Shown here: piece after piece, positions 22,432-33,751 of the stretch
Layout: the number at the start of each line of letters is the position of its first letter
How positions within the stretch are numbered: the stretch's first letter is position 1
Assembly (NCBI RefSeq): GCF_033568475.1
Contig: NC_133121.1
Span: 191,606,664-191,670,663, forward strand
Reading direction: 5' to 3'
Source of the DNA: Henckelia pumila
Lineage: Eukaryota > Streptophyta > Magnoliopsida > Lamiales > Gesneriaceae
Length of the DNA stretch: 64,000 nucleotides
The notes under the pieces: generated by a model
Told to the model about the DNA's origin: nothing
What the model saw: the letters and a program-made list of their open reading frames with translations, nothing else
Databases searched by the model: none
Translations under genes and position numbers: made by a program

Positions 22432-23571
22432 CAAGGACTTGCGTATTCGGTTCTGGTGGAAAAGAAAGAAGCGTATTGTGTATCAGTATGTTTCGAGATG
22501 TTTGGTGTGTCAGCAGGTCAAGAGGATTTCTTCACAGTTTGTCTATTCCTGAGTGGAAATGGGAGTTTATCACGATGGATTTTGTGACCCATTTATCGGT
22601 ATCCTCGAGTTGTGATGTTATTTGGGTTGTGGTGGACCGACTCACCAAGTCAGCATTTCATTCCGTATAGCCGAGACTATAGTTTTGACAGGATGGCTCG
22701 CTTGTACATCCAAGAGATTGTTTGACTTCACGGAGTGCCTGTGAGCATTGTCAGTGATTGAGACCCCAAGTTTACTTCTAGATTCTAGGGGAGTTTGCAG
22801 CGCGCTATGGGTACTGCTCTTAGCCTGAGTAAAAATTATCACCCAGAGACTAACAGACAGTCAAAGCGTACGATACATACTCTTGAGGATATGCTAAGAA
22901 ATTGTTCTATGGACTTTGGTCCATTCTGGCAAGATCAATTGCCATTTATTGAGTTCGCGTACAACAACAGCTACCATCGCAGTATTGGTATGGCACCATT
23001 TGAGGCGTTGTACGGGCGACGATGTCGTATTCCACTGTTTGAGCGACAAGTAGAGGGACCGGAATTAGTACAGTAGGCTATTGATATTGTTGGACAAATC
23101 CAAAAACGGATTAAGACTGAACAAGATCGACATGATAGTTATGCTAATATTAAGCGAAGACCTTTTCAGTTTGAGGTGGGCGAGAAGGTGTTCTTGAGAG
23201 TTTCACCATTTCGCAGGATTCTAAGATTTGGTTTCAAGGATAAGCTATTTCCAAGGTTCATTGGTCCATTTGAGATTTTAGAAAGTGTTGTATATTTGGC
23301 TTACAGATTGGCTTTGTCGTTGTACTTGTCTAGTATCCATGATGTGTTCCATGTATCGGTGTTACGACGGTATGTAGCAGATGAGTCCCATATCTTGGAG
23401 CCGTATGAGGTTCAGTTAGATACAGATTTGACATATGTGGAGAGACCGTTGCATATTTTGGATCAGAAGGTTAAGATGTTGCATACCAAAGCTATTCCTC
23501 TTGTTCTAGTTCAGTGGCAGCGCCGAGACACTGAGAAGCCACTTGGGAACTTGAGAGTCGTATGCATGTAG
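22432..23571 (+). pseudogene. Integrase and chromodomain-like tail of the chromovirus, broken
   Basis: The order is the CLVCQQVK zinc part, a catalytic core with MDFV (first Asp near 22575) and VDRLTKSAF, then SIVSD followed by a stop near 22760 (second Asp), then HPETNRQSKRT. There the usual glutamate of QSERT is lysine (codon AAG, 22864-22866). Next come YNNSYHRSIGMAPFEALYG, a GPFEIL...YRLALS linker and a C-terminal segment (23430-23571) like the divergent chromodomain of plant chromoviruses. In-frame stops also fall near 22668, 22790 and 23076. Enzyme function is lost. Confidence 0.88.
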
Positions 23572-23715
23572 ACTATCCAGAGTTATTTTGATTGTTTTGT
23601 ATTTCATTTATATCTTGTATAATACTCAAGTTTGAATAAAGGATGTTATTCAGTATCTTGTTTTGCATAATTAAGATATAATTTCGAGGACAAAATATCT
23701 TAAGTAGGGGGAGAA
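23572..23715 (+). other. 3' noncoding end and polypurine tract of the chromovirus
   Basis: A TTTCGAGGACAAAAT motif, common just upstream of chromovirus PPTs, is followed by AAGTAGGGGGAGAA (23702-23715) directly before the LTR start TGTAGTAGCC. Confidence 0.85.
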
Positions 23716-24437
23716 TGTAGTAGCCCGGTCTCATTTTACAAGATTAATTGACTGAATGTGATTAAGTAAGGGATTAAGGGATTAAATTAAATTTAATTAA
23801 AGAAATTAGAAAATTAAACTCGGGTGCGATCGGAGCATACGTTCTCAGAATGGAGCGTCCGAACCCAACACCAGCTATCCAATGAGGTGTCAACTTTGTA
23901 TCAACACGTGGCGGATATCGGACCGTCCTATCTGGAGATCTGAATGTCCTATGATTTGGGTGGACATATGTCACGAAATTTTGACACGTGACATAGGCAT
24001 GCAGATCGGACTGTCCGTTCCTACGATCGGAGCGTCCAATCGAGCTCCATAAATAGGGCATCCGAGATTCAGATTTTAGCACCAATTCACCAACATCTCT
24101 CTCGAAATCTTAGTGGTTTTAGGGTTTTCCAGCCTTCTTTGGTGAGGGATGGGGTCTTGTCAAGGCATACGGGAGTCGTAGAGCAGTTGTGCCAAAGTTC
24201 TGGGGCAATCGTCATCAGCGGGATAAAGACGGACGCAAGTATAAGTCTAGACTCTTAATAACTAAAGAAAGTAGCTATTAGTCTAGTTAAGGCTTTTAGA
24301 ATAAAGTTATAATGAATGAGTATTTTGCATTGTAGTGCGGATTATAGGCTTGGATAGTAGAGCGGGATTTGCTTATCTGCCGATAGTTTGAGGTACGAAA
24401 GTACTGTACGAGATATCCAGACTGAGTATGCATGTAT
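23716..24437 (+). repeat. 3' LTR of the chromovirus, first part
   Basis: It starts TGTAGTAGCCCGG after the PPT and ends at the copia insertion; its last five bases, TGTAT, are the target duplicate. The LTR resumes at 33752. The total length without the insert is about 1.39 kb. Confidence 0.88.
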
Positions 24438-26311
24438 TGTTGGAAAACTGTGTTCAGATCAATTAGAATTGATACCCGGTGCAGCGGAAGTTTAAAAATT
24501 TATTTTATTAATATGGAACAATTCCATATCTGGATATCAAAACTTTTACGATTAAATTTGTGTAAGTAAAATAAATAATCACAATTAAATATTTTACCTT
24601 AAAATCTCGAAGCGAGATTATGGGCACCAACAGAATTTAATCTGCTCTTGTTGTATATCCCCGGAACTGATGAACGAACGTTTCTTCAATCAGGTCCACG
24701 AATAGAAAACAAAACCCTCTGATTGACTGCACTAGAAATCAATCAGAAGTTTGCATAGAGAATAAACAGATATGATCTGTTAATTCAGATTGTAATTTTT
24801 CATAAAAATCACAAGCCGAATTTTCTCCGAAAGGGACAGAGGATTTCGAAAATCCTCTTGAATAATCTAGACTGATTTTCAAAAATTCAAGACTGAATAT
24901 CACACTCAATTTTCGAACACTGCAGTCCTATTTATAGATAATTTCTAGACTAGATTAAGTTATAATTATATCAGGACTCTAACTCCTTAAAGCCCACAAT
25001 CCATAACTTAAGCCTAACAAGCCAAGCCTGTTGTTGTAGAAATTAATATAAAATTCATCGTGACTCCGATTGATAAACTGATTTCACCAATGAGCACAGA
25101 AACCATTTCTGCATCTTTTAGAGGCAAGATAATTTTTCTGAATCCGAATTCAGTGATTTCCAAAAATGTCCATCCCTATGTCATTTTAGGAAATTCCACT
25201 CCCTTTAGTTGAGAAGTCCAACTTCTCTTTCATTAAATTTAACTATCTCTACGGGGTTTTAGTAATCCATTACTTGTGTAACCCTCAATGGTTCAGGAAT
25301 ACAGCTAGCCGTGGGCTCACAACTTCTTGTGACTCGGAACAACAATTTCCGACTTACCCATCGAATCATGGTAAGAGCGCCTAGCAACATCGCCCCATGA
25401 TTCCCTAGGTATTACTGATAGTGCCTGCAAGAACCAGTAGATTTTGGTTAGCGTACAGTACGGTCCCTTCAACCATATATCCCGATCGAATCAACAACCA
25501 TTGGTATATCGAGAGCCGTTCGAGATTCGATAACTATGTATAACATCTTGGAGATCTATTAGTGACATCGCATGTGTTACTAGGATAACCCATTAACCTA
25601 AAACACATCATGTACTCTGGCCAGAGATTCGTCACACTAATATCTCCTCAGATCGCATAGGATATCCACACTCGCAAGTATGTGGTGAATCCTTGACAAC
25701 AAAATATCGACTCCTATATGTGTCGTAACTGTACCCAATCCCGACACCTGATGACCCCAATAGAGTCGGTAAACGAGTCAAAGTACAGTACTAGCATATA
25801 GAGTCTCAATGATGTTTCAAGTAATAAGGACTAATGGTATACAACCAAAACCGCGGACTTTATCCACTCGATAAGTGATAACCACTTGGAAAGTCCGAAT
25901 AGGGTAGTTCGATCATTCATCATATGAATATCCATTTTCATGCTTTGAACATCTCTATGTTCCATACCAATGAAACGTGGTACTCGGCATCGCAAATGCT
26001 AGTCTCAATCTCGAGCGATCTTTATCCTTATTTGCGGACGACTCAATTGACTAGGAACAGTTTAGAATATACAGTGACTATAAGATGTGTTTCATGATAG
26101 CCATCCCCATGTGCTACCACATCTTACATACACTATAGTATATTCAAGGTCTTTATCAAAACAACAATAGTATATCATAATATAACAATATGAAGAAAGA
26201 TAAAGTCAATGCCATTATAAAAGTGTAAATTATATTAAACAAAAGATTGTTTTACATAGAGTCATAAAAGCCCTTAGCCACAAGTTGGCTAACCGGGCAC
26301 CCACTCTTTCA
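24438..26311 (-). repeat. 3' LTR of the copia element
   Basis: Its plus-strand edges are TGTTGGAAAACTG and CCCACTCTTTCA. The PPT lies just inside at 26312-26325. Confidence 0.93.
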
Positions 26312-26325
26312 ATCTCCCACTTGCC
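26312..26325 (-). other. Polypurine tract of the copia element
   Basis: The minus strand reads AGGGCAAGTGGGAGAT immediately before the LTR start TGAAAGAG, a typical Ty1/copia PPT. Confidence 0.88.
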
Positions 26326-26883
26326 CTAAAGCCAACTAGTCATACTACGTAATCCCATTGCTTCGCGATGTTTGTCAAACAATGGTCCTGGCAAGGGCTT
26401 AGTAAGCGGATCAGCGATATTGTCTGTAGAGGCCACTCTCTCGACACTGATGTCTCCTCTTTCCACAATCTCCCGAATGATGTGGTATTTCCTCAGTACC
26501 TGTTTGGACTTCTGATGAGACCTTGGTTCCTTTGCCTGAGCAACGGCACCCGTGTTGTCACAGTACACCGGGACTGGACCAACAGCTTCAGGAATTACAC
26601 CCAACTCTTGGATGAATTTCCTTATCCAAACCGCCTCTTTAGCAGCAGCTAATGCTGCAATGTATTCTACCTCAGTGGTGGAATCCGCTGTGGTGTCCTG
26701 CTTGGAACTCTTCCAAGAGACAGCACCGCCATTGAGCACGAATACAAATCCAGAGGTTGATTTCGAGTCATCCACGTCACATTGGAAGCTAGAGTCGGTA
26801 TAGCCTTCCAACTTCAATTCTCTCCCTCCGTAAACCATGAATAAATTCTTAGTCCTTCGCAAGTACTTAAGAATATCCTTCAC
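26326..26883 (-). pseudogene. RNase H of the copia element
   Basis: The 185-codon open stretch begins MKDILKYLRRTKN and contains YTDSSFQ (first Asp), TTEVEYIA (Glu), VPVYCDNTGA (Asp) and the copia C-terminal signature IADPLTKPLP. It is separated from the reverse transcriptase by a frameshift near 26970 and a stop near 26890 (H-W written as H-stop, a TGG-to-TGA change). The RNase H domain itself is intact. Confidence 0.92.
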
Positions 26884-26966
26884 GGCTTTTCAATGAATTT
26901 GACCGGGATTGGCTTGGTATCTGCTCGTGACACTCAGAGCATAGGCCACATCCGGTCTGGTAGATA

Positions 26967-27839
26967 TCATCCCATACATGATACTATGGCTGACGCATAT
27001 GGCACGTGTTTCATCTTCTCTATCTCTTCGTCAGTCTTGGGACACATAGACTTGGATAGAGAAACTCCATGACACATAGGTAGATGTCCTCTCTTGGACT
27101 CATCCATAGAAAACCTTTTCAATATGGTGTCGATGTAGGTTGATTGAGTGAGTCCTATCATTCTTTTAGATCTATATCTATAGATCTGAATTCCTAGAAT
27201 ATAGGATGCCTCACCTAAATCCTTCATCGAGAATCTACCTGATAACCATATCTTTGTTGACTGCAACATCCCTACATCATTCCCCATGATTAGGATGTCA
27301 TCAACATAAAGTACTAAGAATGTTACCGCATTCTTAACTACTTTCTTGTACACGCATGGTTCCTCCGGGTTCTTGATAAAACCAAAATCCTTTATCGTTT
27401 CATCAAATTTCTGGTTCCAACTTCTTGATGCTTTTTTGAGACCATAGATTGATCTCTGAAGCTTGCATACCTTATGCTCGCTTCCCATGGATGTGTATCC
27501 CTCAGGCTGCATCATATAGATCTCTTCCTTAATGTTTCCATTAAGAAATGCAGTCTTTACATCCATTTGCCATATCTCATAGTCATACCATGCTGCTATG
27601 GCAATAAGGATTCTTATGGACTTGAACATTGCGACTGGTGAAAAGGTTTCATCATAGTCAACTCCTTGTCTTTGAGTATAACCTTTTGCCACCAATCGTG
27701 CCTTGTAGGTCAATACCTTTCCATCAGGACCAAGATTTCTCTTGTAGATCCATTTGCACCCAATTGGAACAATTCCATCGGGAGGATCTACTAAAGACCA
27801 AACTTGGTTAGAATGCATCGAGTCTATTTCCGATTGCAT
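26967..27839 (-). pseudogene. Reverse transcriptase (RVT_2) of the copia element
   Basis: A 290-codon open segment with VWSLVDPPDG, CKWIYKRNLG, YKARLVAKGYTQ, DYDETFSPVA, MDVKTAFLNG and the catalytic YVDDILIMG near residue 178, followed by the thumb region SMKDLGEASYILGI. This is the typical order of Ty1/copia RVT_2. The N-terminal edge overlaps a second frame (27824-28027) that carries the linker from integrase, so a frameshift lies near 27830. The C-terminal end is truncated by a frame change at about 26970. Confidence 0.93.
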
Positions 27840-28049
27840 AGCTTCAAGCCATAAATTCGAATCCGCATCAGAAATTGCTTCCTTGAAGTTTCTTGGATCA
27901 CATCCAATGTCGGGTTCACTTTGATCCCCTTCAAGAAGAAGACCATATCTAATAGGAGGCCTAGAAGTCCTCTCGGATCTCCTAGTAATAGGCGTGTCTT
28001 GTGATGATTCTTGAGGTGTAGGATCACTATTTTGTATCTCGGGTTCTTC

Positions 28050-29192
28050 TCAAATTTCTTCGAGTTCCATCATCTTGCCTTTCTTATCCAATAAGAACTC
28101 CTTCTCCAAGAAGGTGGCATTCCTTGAAACAAACACTTTTGTTTCAACAGGATGATAGAAATAATATCCAATTGAATTCTTTGGATACCCTACAAAATAA
28201 CATAAGGTGGATCGACTATCCAACTTATTTCCCACTGTCTGCTTCACGTAAGCAGGACATCCCCAAATCCTCAAGTACGAAAACTTAGGAGCTTTGCCAT
28301 TCCATAACTCGTATGGTGTTTTATTTACTGCTTTAGTGTGGACGTTGTTTAACAACAATACCGTCGTTTCAAGCGCGTAGCCCCAAAACGAAGGTGGGAG
28401 CTCAGTGAAGCTCATCATGGATCGAACCATGTCCAACAAAGTTTGATTGCGATGCTCCGAAACACCATTAAGCTGAGGTGTCATAGGAGGAGTCCACTGT
28501 GAGAGAATCCCATTCTCTTTTAGATAGTCCAAAAACTCGGTACTTAAGTATTCTCCACCTCGATCCGATCGAAGTGCCTTAATACTTTTACCTAGTTTGT
28601 TTTCTACTTCAGCCTTGAATTCTTTGAACCTTTCAAATGCTTCAGACTTATATTTCATTAAATATAAATACCCATACCTAGAATGATCATCAGTAAATGT
28701 AATGAAGTAGGTGTTGCCACATTTAGTACCAATCCTAAATGGACCGCAAACATCTGTATGGATCAAATCCAACAGATTTTGACTACGCTCAGGTTTCCCT
28801 TTGAAAGGAGATTTAGTCATTTTTCCCTTTAGGCAGGACTCACAAGTAGGTAGAGAGTTAATATCAGACATATCAAAAATGCCCTCTCCCACTAGCTTGT
28901 TCATCCTCCTTGAGGAAATATGACCTAGCCTAGCATGCCAAAGGTTTGCCGGATTTTGGCTATCGTCCTTCCTTTTAATTGTTGTTACCGGTTTATCAAC
29001 ATAATTAATTGGAACGTCTTTTAATTTTAAGCTATATAGATCGTTTTCAAGTTGTCCATTTCCAATCAAACATTCATTCTTGTAAATATTGCAAATCCCA
29101 TTCACAAAATTGCAAGAAAAACCATCTCTATCAAGCATAGAAATAGATATAATGTTTTTGACCAAATCTGAAACATATAAAACATCTCTCAA
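28050..29192 (-). pseudogene. Integrase of the copia element
   Basis: The 380-codon open stretch contains a gag-pre-integrase HHCC zinc module (LWHARLGHIS ... CESCLKGK, residues about 82-126) and a DDE core with LIHTDVCGPF, LRSDRGGEY and NGVSEHRNQTLLDM, so all three acidic residues are present. A C-terminal GKAPKFSYLRIWGCPAYV block follows. A stop near 28047 and a frame change separate it from the RT. The DDE core looks intact, the best-preserved enzyme of the element. Confidence 0.93.
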
Positions 29193-29500
29193 AAATAACT
29201 TAAAATTGTTCTACAAAACTAAATAAATGTCTCCTATAGCTTTGGCTTCGACTCTAGAACCATTCCCGAGCCTTAGCTAGGTCTCACCCATCCTTAGCTT
29301 ACGCCTTCTTGTCATCACCTGCAAATCATTTCAAATGTGAGATCCACATCCGGTATCCAATACCCAAGAAGAAGTATTAAGCGAAACATTTATTTCAATG
29401 TAAAACATACCCTTTGAAGTTCGCAACTGTTCAAGGTATTCCTTGCAGTTACGTTTCCAATGACCGGGTTTCTTGCAGTAATGGCAAACGTTTTCATATT
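29193..29500 (-). pseudogene. Zinc knuckle and aspartic protease of the copia element
   Basis: The minus strand encodes a CCHC knuckle, CHYCKKPGHWKRNC, at about 29449-29490, then the protease active-site segment WVLDTGCGSH near 29330-29360. Stops follow at about 29325, 29270 and 29217 in that frame, so the protease is truncated. A frameshift separates the knuckle from the upstream gag. Confidence 0.8.
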
Positions 29501-30235
29501 TTATCCCAATTGAAGCCTTGGCCTTTCCCTTCTTATTTGGTACAATCTTCTTGGGCGGGCAGAACGTTTCTTACCCTTTCCACTTGGTCCTTTCTTAGAG
29601 TTAGAAGAGGAGCCAACCAAGAGTACCGGTTTATCCTTATTTAGTGTGGCTTCATATGTGACAAGCATATTGACCATCTCTTCAAGGGTGGCCTCTATCT
29701 TGTTCATATTGAAGTTCATCACAAAACCGTCAAACGATGAAGGAAGTGATAGAAGCAACAAGTCCGCGCTAAGTTCATGCTCCAAAGTCAAGTCGAGTGT
29801 TACCAACTTTTCAATGAGCCCAATCATGTGCACCCCATGCTCACGGACAGAAGTCCCATCTCGCATGCGGCTCGTCATGAGCTCTCTAACGGTGGCATAC
29901 CTCTCCGACCTTGACTGAGCTACAAAGAGTTCCTTGAGGTTCTTGTGAATGTCAGCAGCATTCACGGCATCCTCGAATCTCCTTTGAAGCTCATCAGACA
30001 TCGAAGCCTGCATGTAGCATTTGGCCTTGATATAATGGTCCCACCATAAATCAAGTTTGGCCAACTCTTCCGGACTTGTATTAGCCGGGTCTTCCTTCGG
30101 AGGTGGCTTCTCTAACACGTAGAAAGCTTTTTCCGAAGTAAGAATAATTTTCAACTTACGAAACCATTCCGTATAGTTTGCGCCAGTCAATTTGTTTTGT
30201 TCTAGAATTGAAAACAGTGGATTGCGAGAAATCAT
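29501..30235 (-). pseudogene. gag of the copia element
   Basis: From ATG 30235 the product starts MISRNPLFSILEQNKLTG, then has YTEWFRKLKIIL and a helix-rich UBN2/retrotransposon-gag domain with LLLSLPSSFDGFVMNFNM (residues about 155-172). A lysine/serine-rich stretch precedes the zinc knuckle, and a frameshift near 29550 puts the knuckle in another frame. About 1.6 kb of leader separates it from the 5' LTR. Confidence 0.88.
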
Positions 30236-30419
30236 TGTAATAGTATACTGAAAAGGAAACAGACAATAATCAATGATTGTTTAATTAATTTACTAAGACA
30301 TAAAATATGGCGAATTTTATTTTATGAATTACACTCCCACTATTTTGACGATTTCACTACCCTCTAGTGAAAATGAGAAACATTTTCTTTAGTGGGAACA
30401 TGGAGTCCAATTGACAAAC

Positions 30420-30710
30420 TATGGTCCCGAATAATATCAGCCAACCATAATTTTCAAAAGGTAGAACCCAATTGCTTCCAAAGAAACCTCCATGTTTTTA
30501 CCTCATGTCCAATAAGGGCCCAATAATATGACGCCGTTTATTGTGACATGTCAAGATGACCCATCAATATTAAGTTGTGATGGACGGTCGCCATGTGGAT
30601 CCCCAATAATATGAGCCAATCCCATGGGAGTTCCACCCAACTTACAACATGTGTCGATCCAATGTACAGCTTTCCGACGAACGGGCCCCCCCAATAATAT
30701 GAGCCGGACC
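30420..30710 (-). repeat. Degenerate ~87-bp tandem repeat in the copia leader
   Basis: Four occurrences of a (C/G)CC(C/G)AATAATAT(G/C)A-type core are seen near 30424, 30518, 30602 and 30689, spaced 94, 84 and 87 bases. Flanking words such as CATGT and GGGCCC recur less exactly. Confidence 0.6.
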
Positions 30711-31660
30711 GTATCCGCGGGTAGCATCACATACATTGATCGTTGATGGAAGGTAGGAATATTTAAACAATATTTAAAATTCCCTTTTGTTTATCTTGAT
30801 ATCAATTTTAAATCATATTTAAAATGAGGGATTTTATTTTGAAAATTTGTCTCATCATGCAAATTTATGTATGCTTGCGGGATTCATAAAATTTAGTCTA
30901 AACATGCATACATCAATAATATCATATATTATTCAAGGATGATCGATCCCATTTACTAATCGACCCGTGGTTGCCAATCACGAGTCTAAGTCCAATCCTA
31001 GGTGATATGCAAGTATGCAATGCAATCCTATTACATTGAGCCTCCAATTTACATTTCTTCGGTCTTCATTGTCTGCTGGGCCCACCATTTCTTCAAATCT
31101 TTGTCTCCCACTAAGTCTAATAAATTTACAATAAATTTCGATGACAAATATGAGATACATTTTTAGGGGTGAGAACGGGCCATAAACCAGGCCCATTTTT
31201 ATTACATATGACAATCATATTGGGCTATAAACCAAGCCCATTAATAAACACCAACAACAATAAGACAAATGTAAATCACCTAACATACACCTAAAACATT
31301 GGTCATGGCAATCGATCATCCTTTTATCCAATAATTAATTCAATAATTAAAATAATTGGATAAACATGCAATGACATCATAATTAAAAGATAAAATCATA
31401 TTTTATCTTATCCATCCATAAGATCATATCTTATCATCAATTGTACCAAAATAATTAATTTTATAAAATCTAATTTAACGGATAAAATTTATAAATTTTC
31501 CAAAAATTCAAATTTATCCAAAAATCAATTTTAAAAATTTCGGACTCGAACAATTCGATCCGATGCCTCGTGATCTAATCAAAAACAATTTTTGATCGGA
31601 TCAAACACTAGAATTTCAAAAATTCAAAATTTTTTAAAAAAATAAAATTTTAATTTTCCG

Positions 31661-31734
31661 GGCTGCCCGGGACAATCCCGGGCAGCCTGTCGCTGCCCAT
31701 TGGGCAGTGATGATCGCTGCCCTGGGCAGCGATC
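31661..31734. repeat. Three GC-rich hairpins in the copia leader
   Basis: Hairpin 1 has an 11-bp perfect stem, GGCTGCCCGGG (31661-31671) with 31677-31687, and a 5-base loop. Hairpin 2 is built on GCTGCCCA and TGGGCAGT (31691-31709). Hairpin 3 is a near-perfect palindrome with 11-base arms, GATCGCTGCCC (31712-31722) and 31724-31734. All share the core GCTGCCC. Confidence 0.8.
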
Positions 31735-31845
31735 CGTGTTTTGCCCGTCAAAATTTTGATTTTAAAAAATTTGTTTTGTTTCAAAAACCGAGGCTTAAAA
31801 ATTTTGTACAATCGATTAATTTAATCGTTTGATCTGAGCAACCTG

Positions 31846-31857
31846 GCTCTGATACCA
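31846..31857 (-). other. Primer binding site of the copia element, tRNA-iMet
   Basis: The plus strand reads GCTCTGATACCA, that is TGGTATCAGAGC on the minus strand, one base from the 5' LTR edge. Confidence 0.92.
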
Positions 31858-31858
31858 C

Positions 31859-33746
31859 TGTTGGAAAACTGTGTTCAGATCAATTAGAATTGATACCCGG
31901 TGCAGCGAAAGTTTAAAAATTTATTTTATTAATCTGGAACGATTCCATATCTGGATATCAAAACTTTTACGATTAAATTTGTGTAAGTAAAATAAATAAT
32001 CACAATTAAATATTTTACCTTAAAATCTCGAAGCGAGATTATGGGCACCAACAGAATTTAATCTGCTCTTGTTGTATATCCCCGGAACTGATGAACGAAC
32101 GTTTCTTCAATCAGGTCCACGAATAGAAAACAAAACCCTCTGATTGACTGCACTAGAAATCAATCAGAAGTTTGCGTAGAGAATAAACAGATATGATCTG
32201 TTAATTCAGATTGTAATTTTTCATAAAAATCACAAGCCGAATTTTTTCCGAAAGGGACAGAGGATTTCGAAAATCCTCTTGAATAATCTAGACTGATTTT
32301 CGAAAATTCAAGACTGAATATCACACTCAATTTTCGAACACTGCAGTCCTATTTATAGATAATTTCTAGACTGGATTAAGTTATAATTATATCAGGACTC
32401 TAACTCCTTAAAGCCCACAATCCATAACTTAAGCCCAACAAGCCAAGCCTGTTGTTGTAGAAATTAATATAAAATTCATCGTGACTCCGATTGATAAACT
32501 GATTTAACCAATGAGCACAGAAACCATTTCTGCATCTTTTAGAGTCAAGATAATTTTTCTGAATCCGAATTCAGTGATTTCCAAAAATGTCCATCCCTAT
32601 GTCATTTTAGAAAATTCCACTCCCTTTAGTTGAGAAGTCCAACTTCTCTTTCATTAAATTTAACTCTTTAAATTTAACTATCTCTACGGGGTTTTAGTAA
32701 TCCATTACTTGTGTAACCCTCAATGGTTCAGGAATACAGCTAGCCGTGGGCTCACAACTCCTTGTGACTCGGAACAACAATTTCCGACTTACCCATCGAA
32801 TCATGGTAAGAGCGCCTAGCAACATCGCCCCATGATTCCCTAGGTATTACTGATAGTTCCTGCAAGAACCAGTAGATTTTGGTTAGCGTACAGTACGGTC
32901 CCTTCAACCATATATCCCGATCGAATCAACAACCATTGGTATATCGAGAGTCGTTCGAGATTCGATAACTATGGATAACATCTTGGAGATCTATTAGTGA
33001 TATCGCATGTGTTACTAGGATAACCCATTAACCTAAAACACATCATATACTCTGGCCAGAGATTCGTCACACTAATATCTCCTCATATCGCATAGGATAT
33101 CCACACTCGCAAGTATGTGGTGAATCCTTGACAACAAAGCATAGACTCCTATATGTGTCGTAACTGTACCCAATCCCGACACCTGATGACCCCAATAGAG
33201 TCGGTAAATGAGTCAAAGTACAGTACTAGCATATAGAGTCTCAATGATGTTTCAAGTAATAAGGACTAATGGTGTACAACCAAAACCGCGGACTTTATCC
33301 ACTCGATAAGTGATAACCACTTGGAAAGTCTGAATAGGGTAGTTCGATCATTCATCATATGAATATCCATTTGCATACTTTGAACATCTCTATGTTCCAT
33401 ACCAATGAAACGTGGTACTCGGCATCGCAAATGCTAGTCTCAATCTCGAGCGATCCTTATCCTTATTTGCGGACGGCTCAATTGACTAGGAACAGTTTAG
33501 AATATACATTGACTATAAGATGTGTTTCATGATAGCCATCCCCATGTGCTACCACATCTTACATATACTATAGTATATTCAAGGTCTTTATCAAAACAAC
33601 AATAGTATATCATAATATAACAATATGAAGAAAGATAAAGTCAATGCCATTATAAAAGTGTAAATTATATTAAACAAAAGATTGTTTTACATAGAGTCAT
33701 AAAAGCCCTTAGCCACAAGTTGGCTAACCGGGCACCCACTCTTTCA
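31859..33746 (-). repeat. 5' LTR of the copia element
   Basis: This 1888-bp LTR is nearly identical to 24438-26311. The 14-bp excess is a tandem duplication of AAATTTAACTCTTT near 32660. Confidence 0.93.
32349..32358 (-). promoter_or_regulatory. Probable TATA box in the copia 5' LTR
   Basis: The minus strand reads CTATAAATAG in the LTR, followed by GGACTGCAG. The same box occurs in the 3' LTR at 24928-24937. It is the likely core promoter of the element's minus-strand transcript, by sequence resemblance only. Confidence 0.6.
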
Positions 33747-33751
33747 TGTAT

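Larger units (their letters stand above)
30236..31858 (-). other. Long 5' leader of the copia element
   Basis: This 1.6-kb untranslated leader between the primer site and gag has no coding sequence. It contains a degenerate ~87-bp repeat built around CCCAATAATATGA (30420-30710) and, nearer the LTR, three clustered GC-rich hairpins (31661-31734) in very AT-rich surroundings. Structured leaders can serve packaging or dimerisation in retroelements; that role is inferred here. Confidence 0.75.
24438..33746 (-). mobile_element. Complete Ty1/copia retrotransposon
   Basis: It is 9309 bp, in minus orientation, with LTRs of 1874 and 1888 bp, tRNA-Met primer site, PPT, and gag-protease-integrase-RT-RNase H in copia order. 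The target duplicate TGTAT lies at 24433-24437 and 33747-33751. By eye the LTRs differ by about 30 substitutions plus one 14-bp tandem duplication (right LTR, near 32660), about 1.6 percent, so it is the youngest datable element here. The coding region has several frameshifts and stops, so this copy is not autonomous. Long LTRs suggest an Angela/Tork-type lineage, but this is not certain. Confidence 0.93.
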
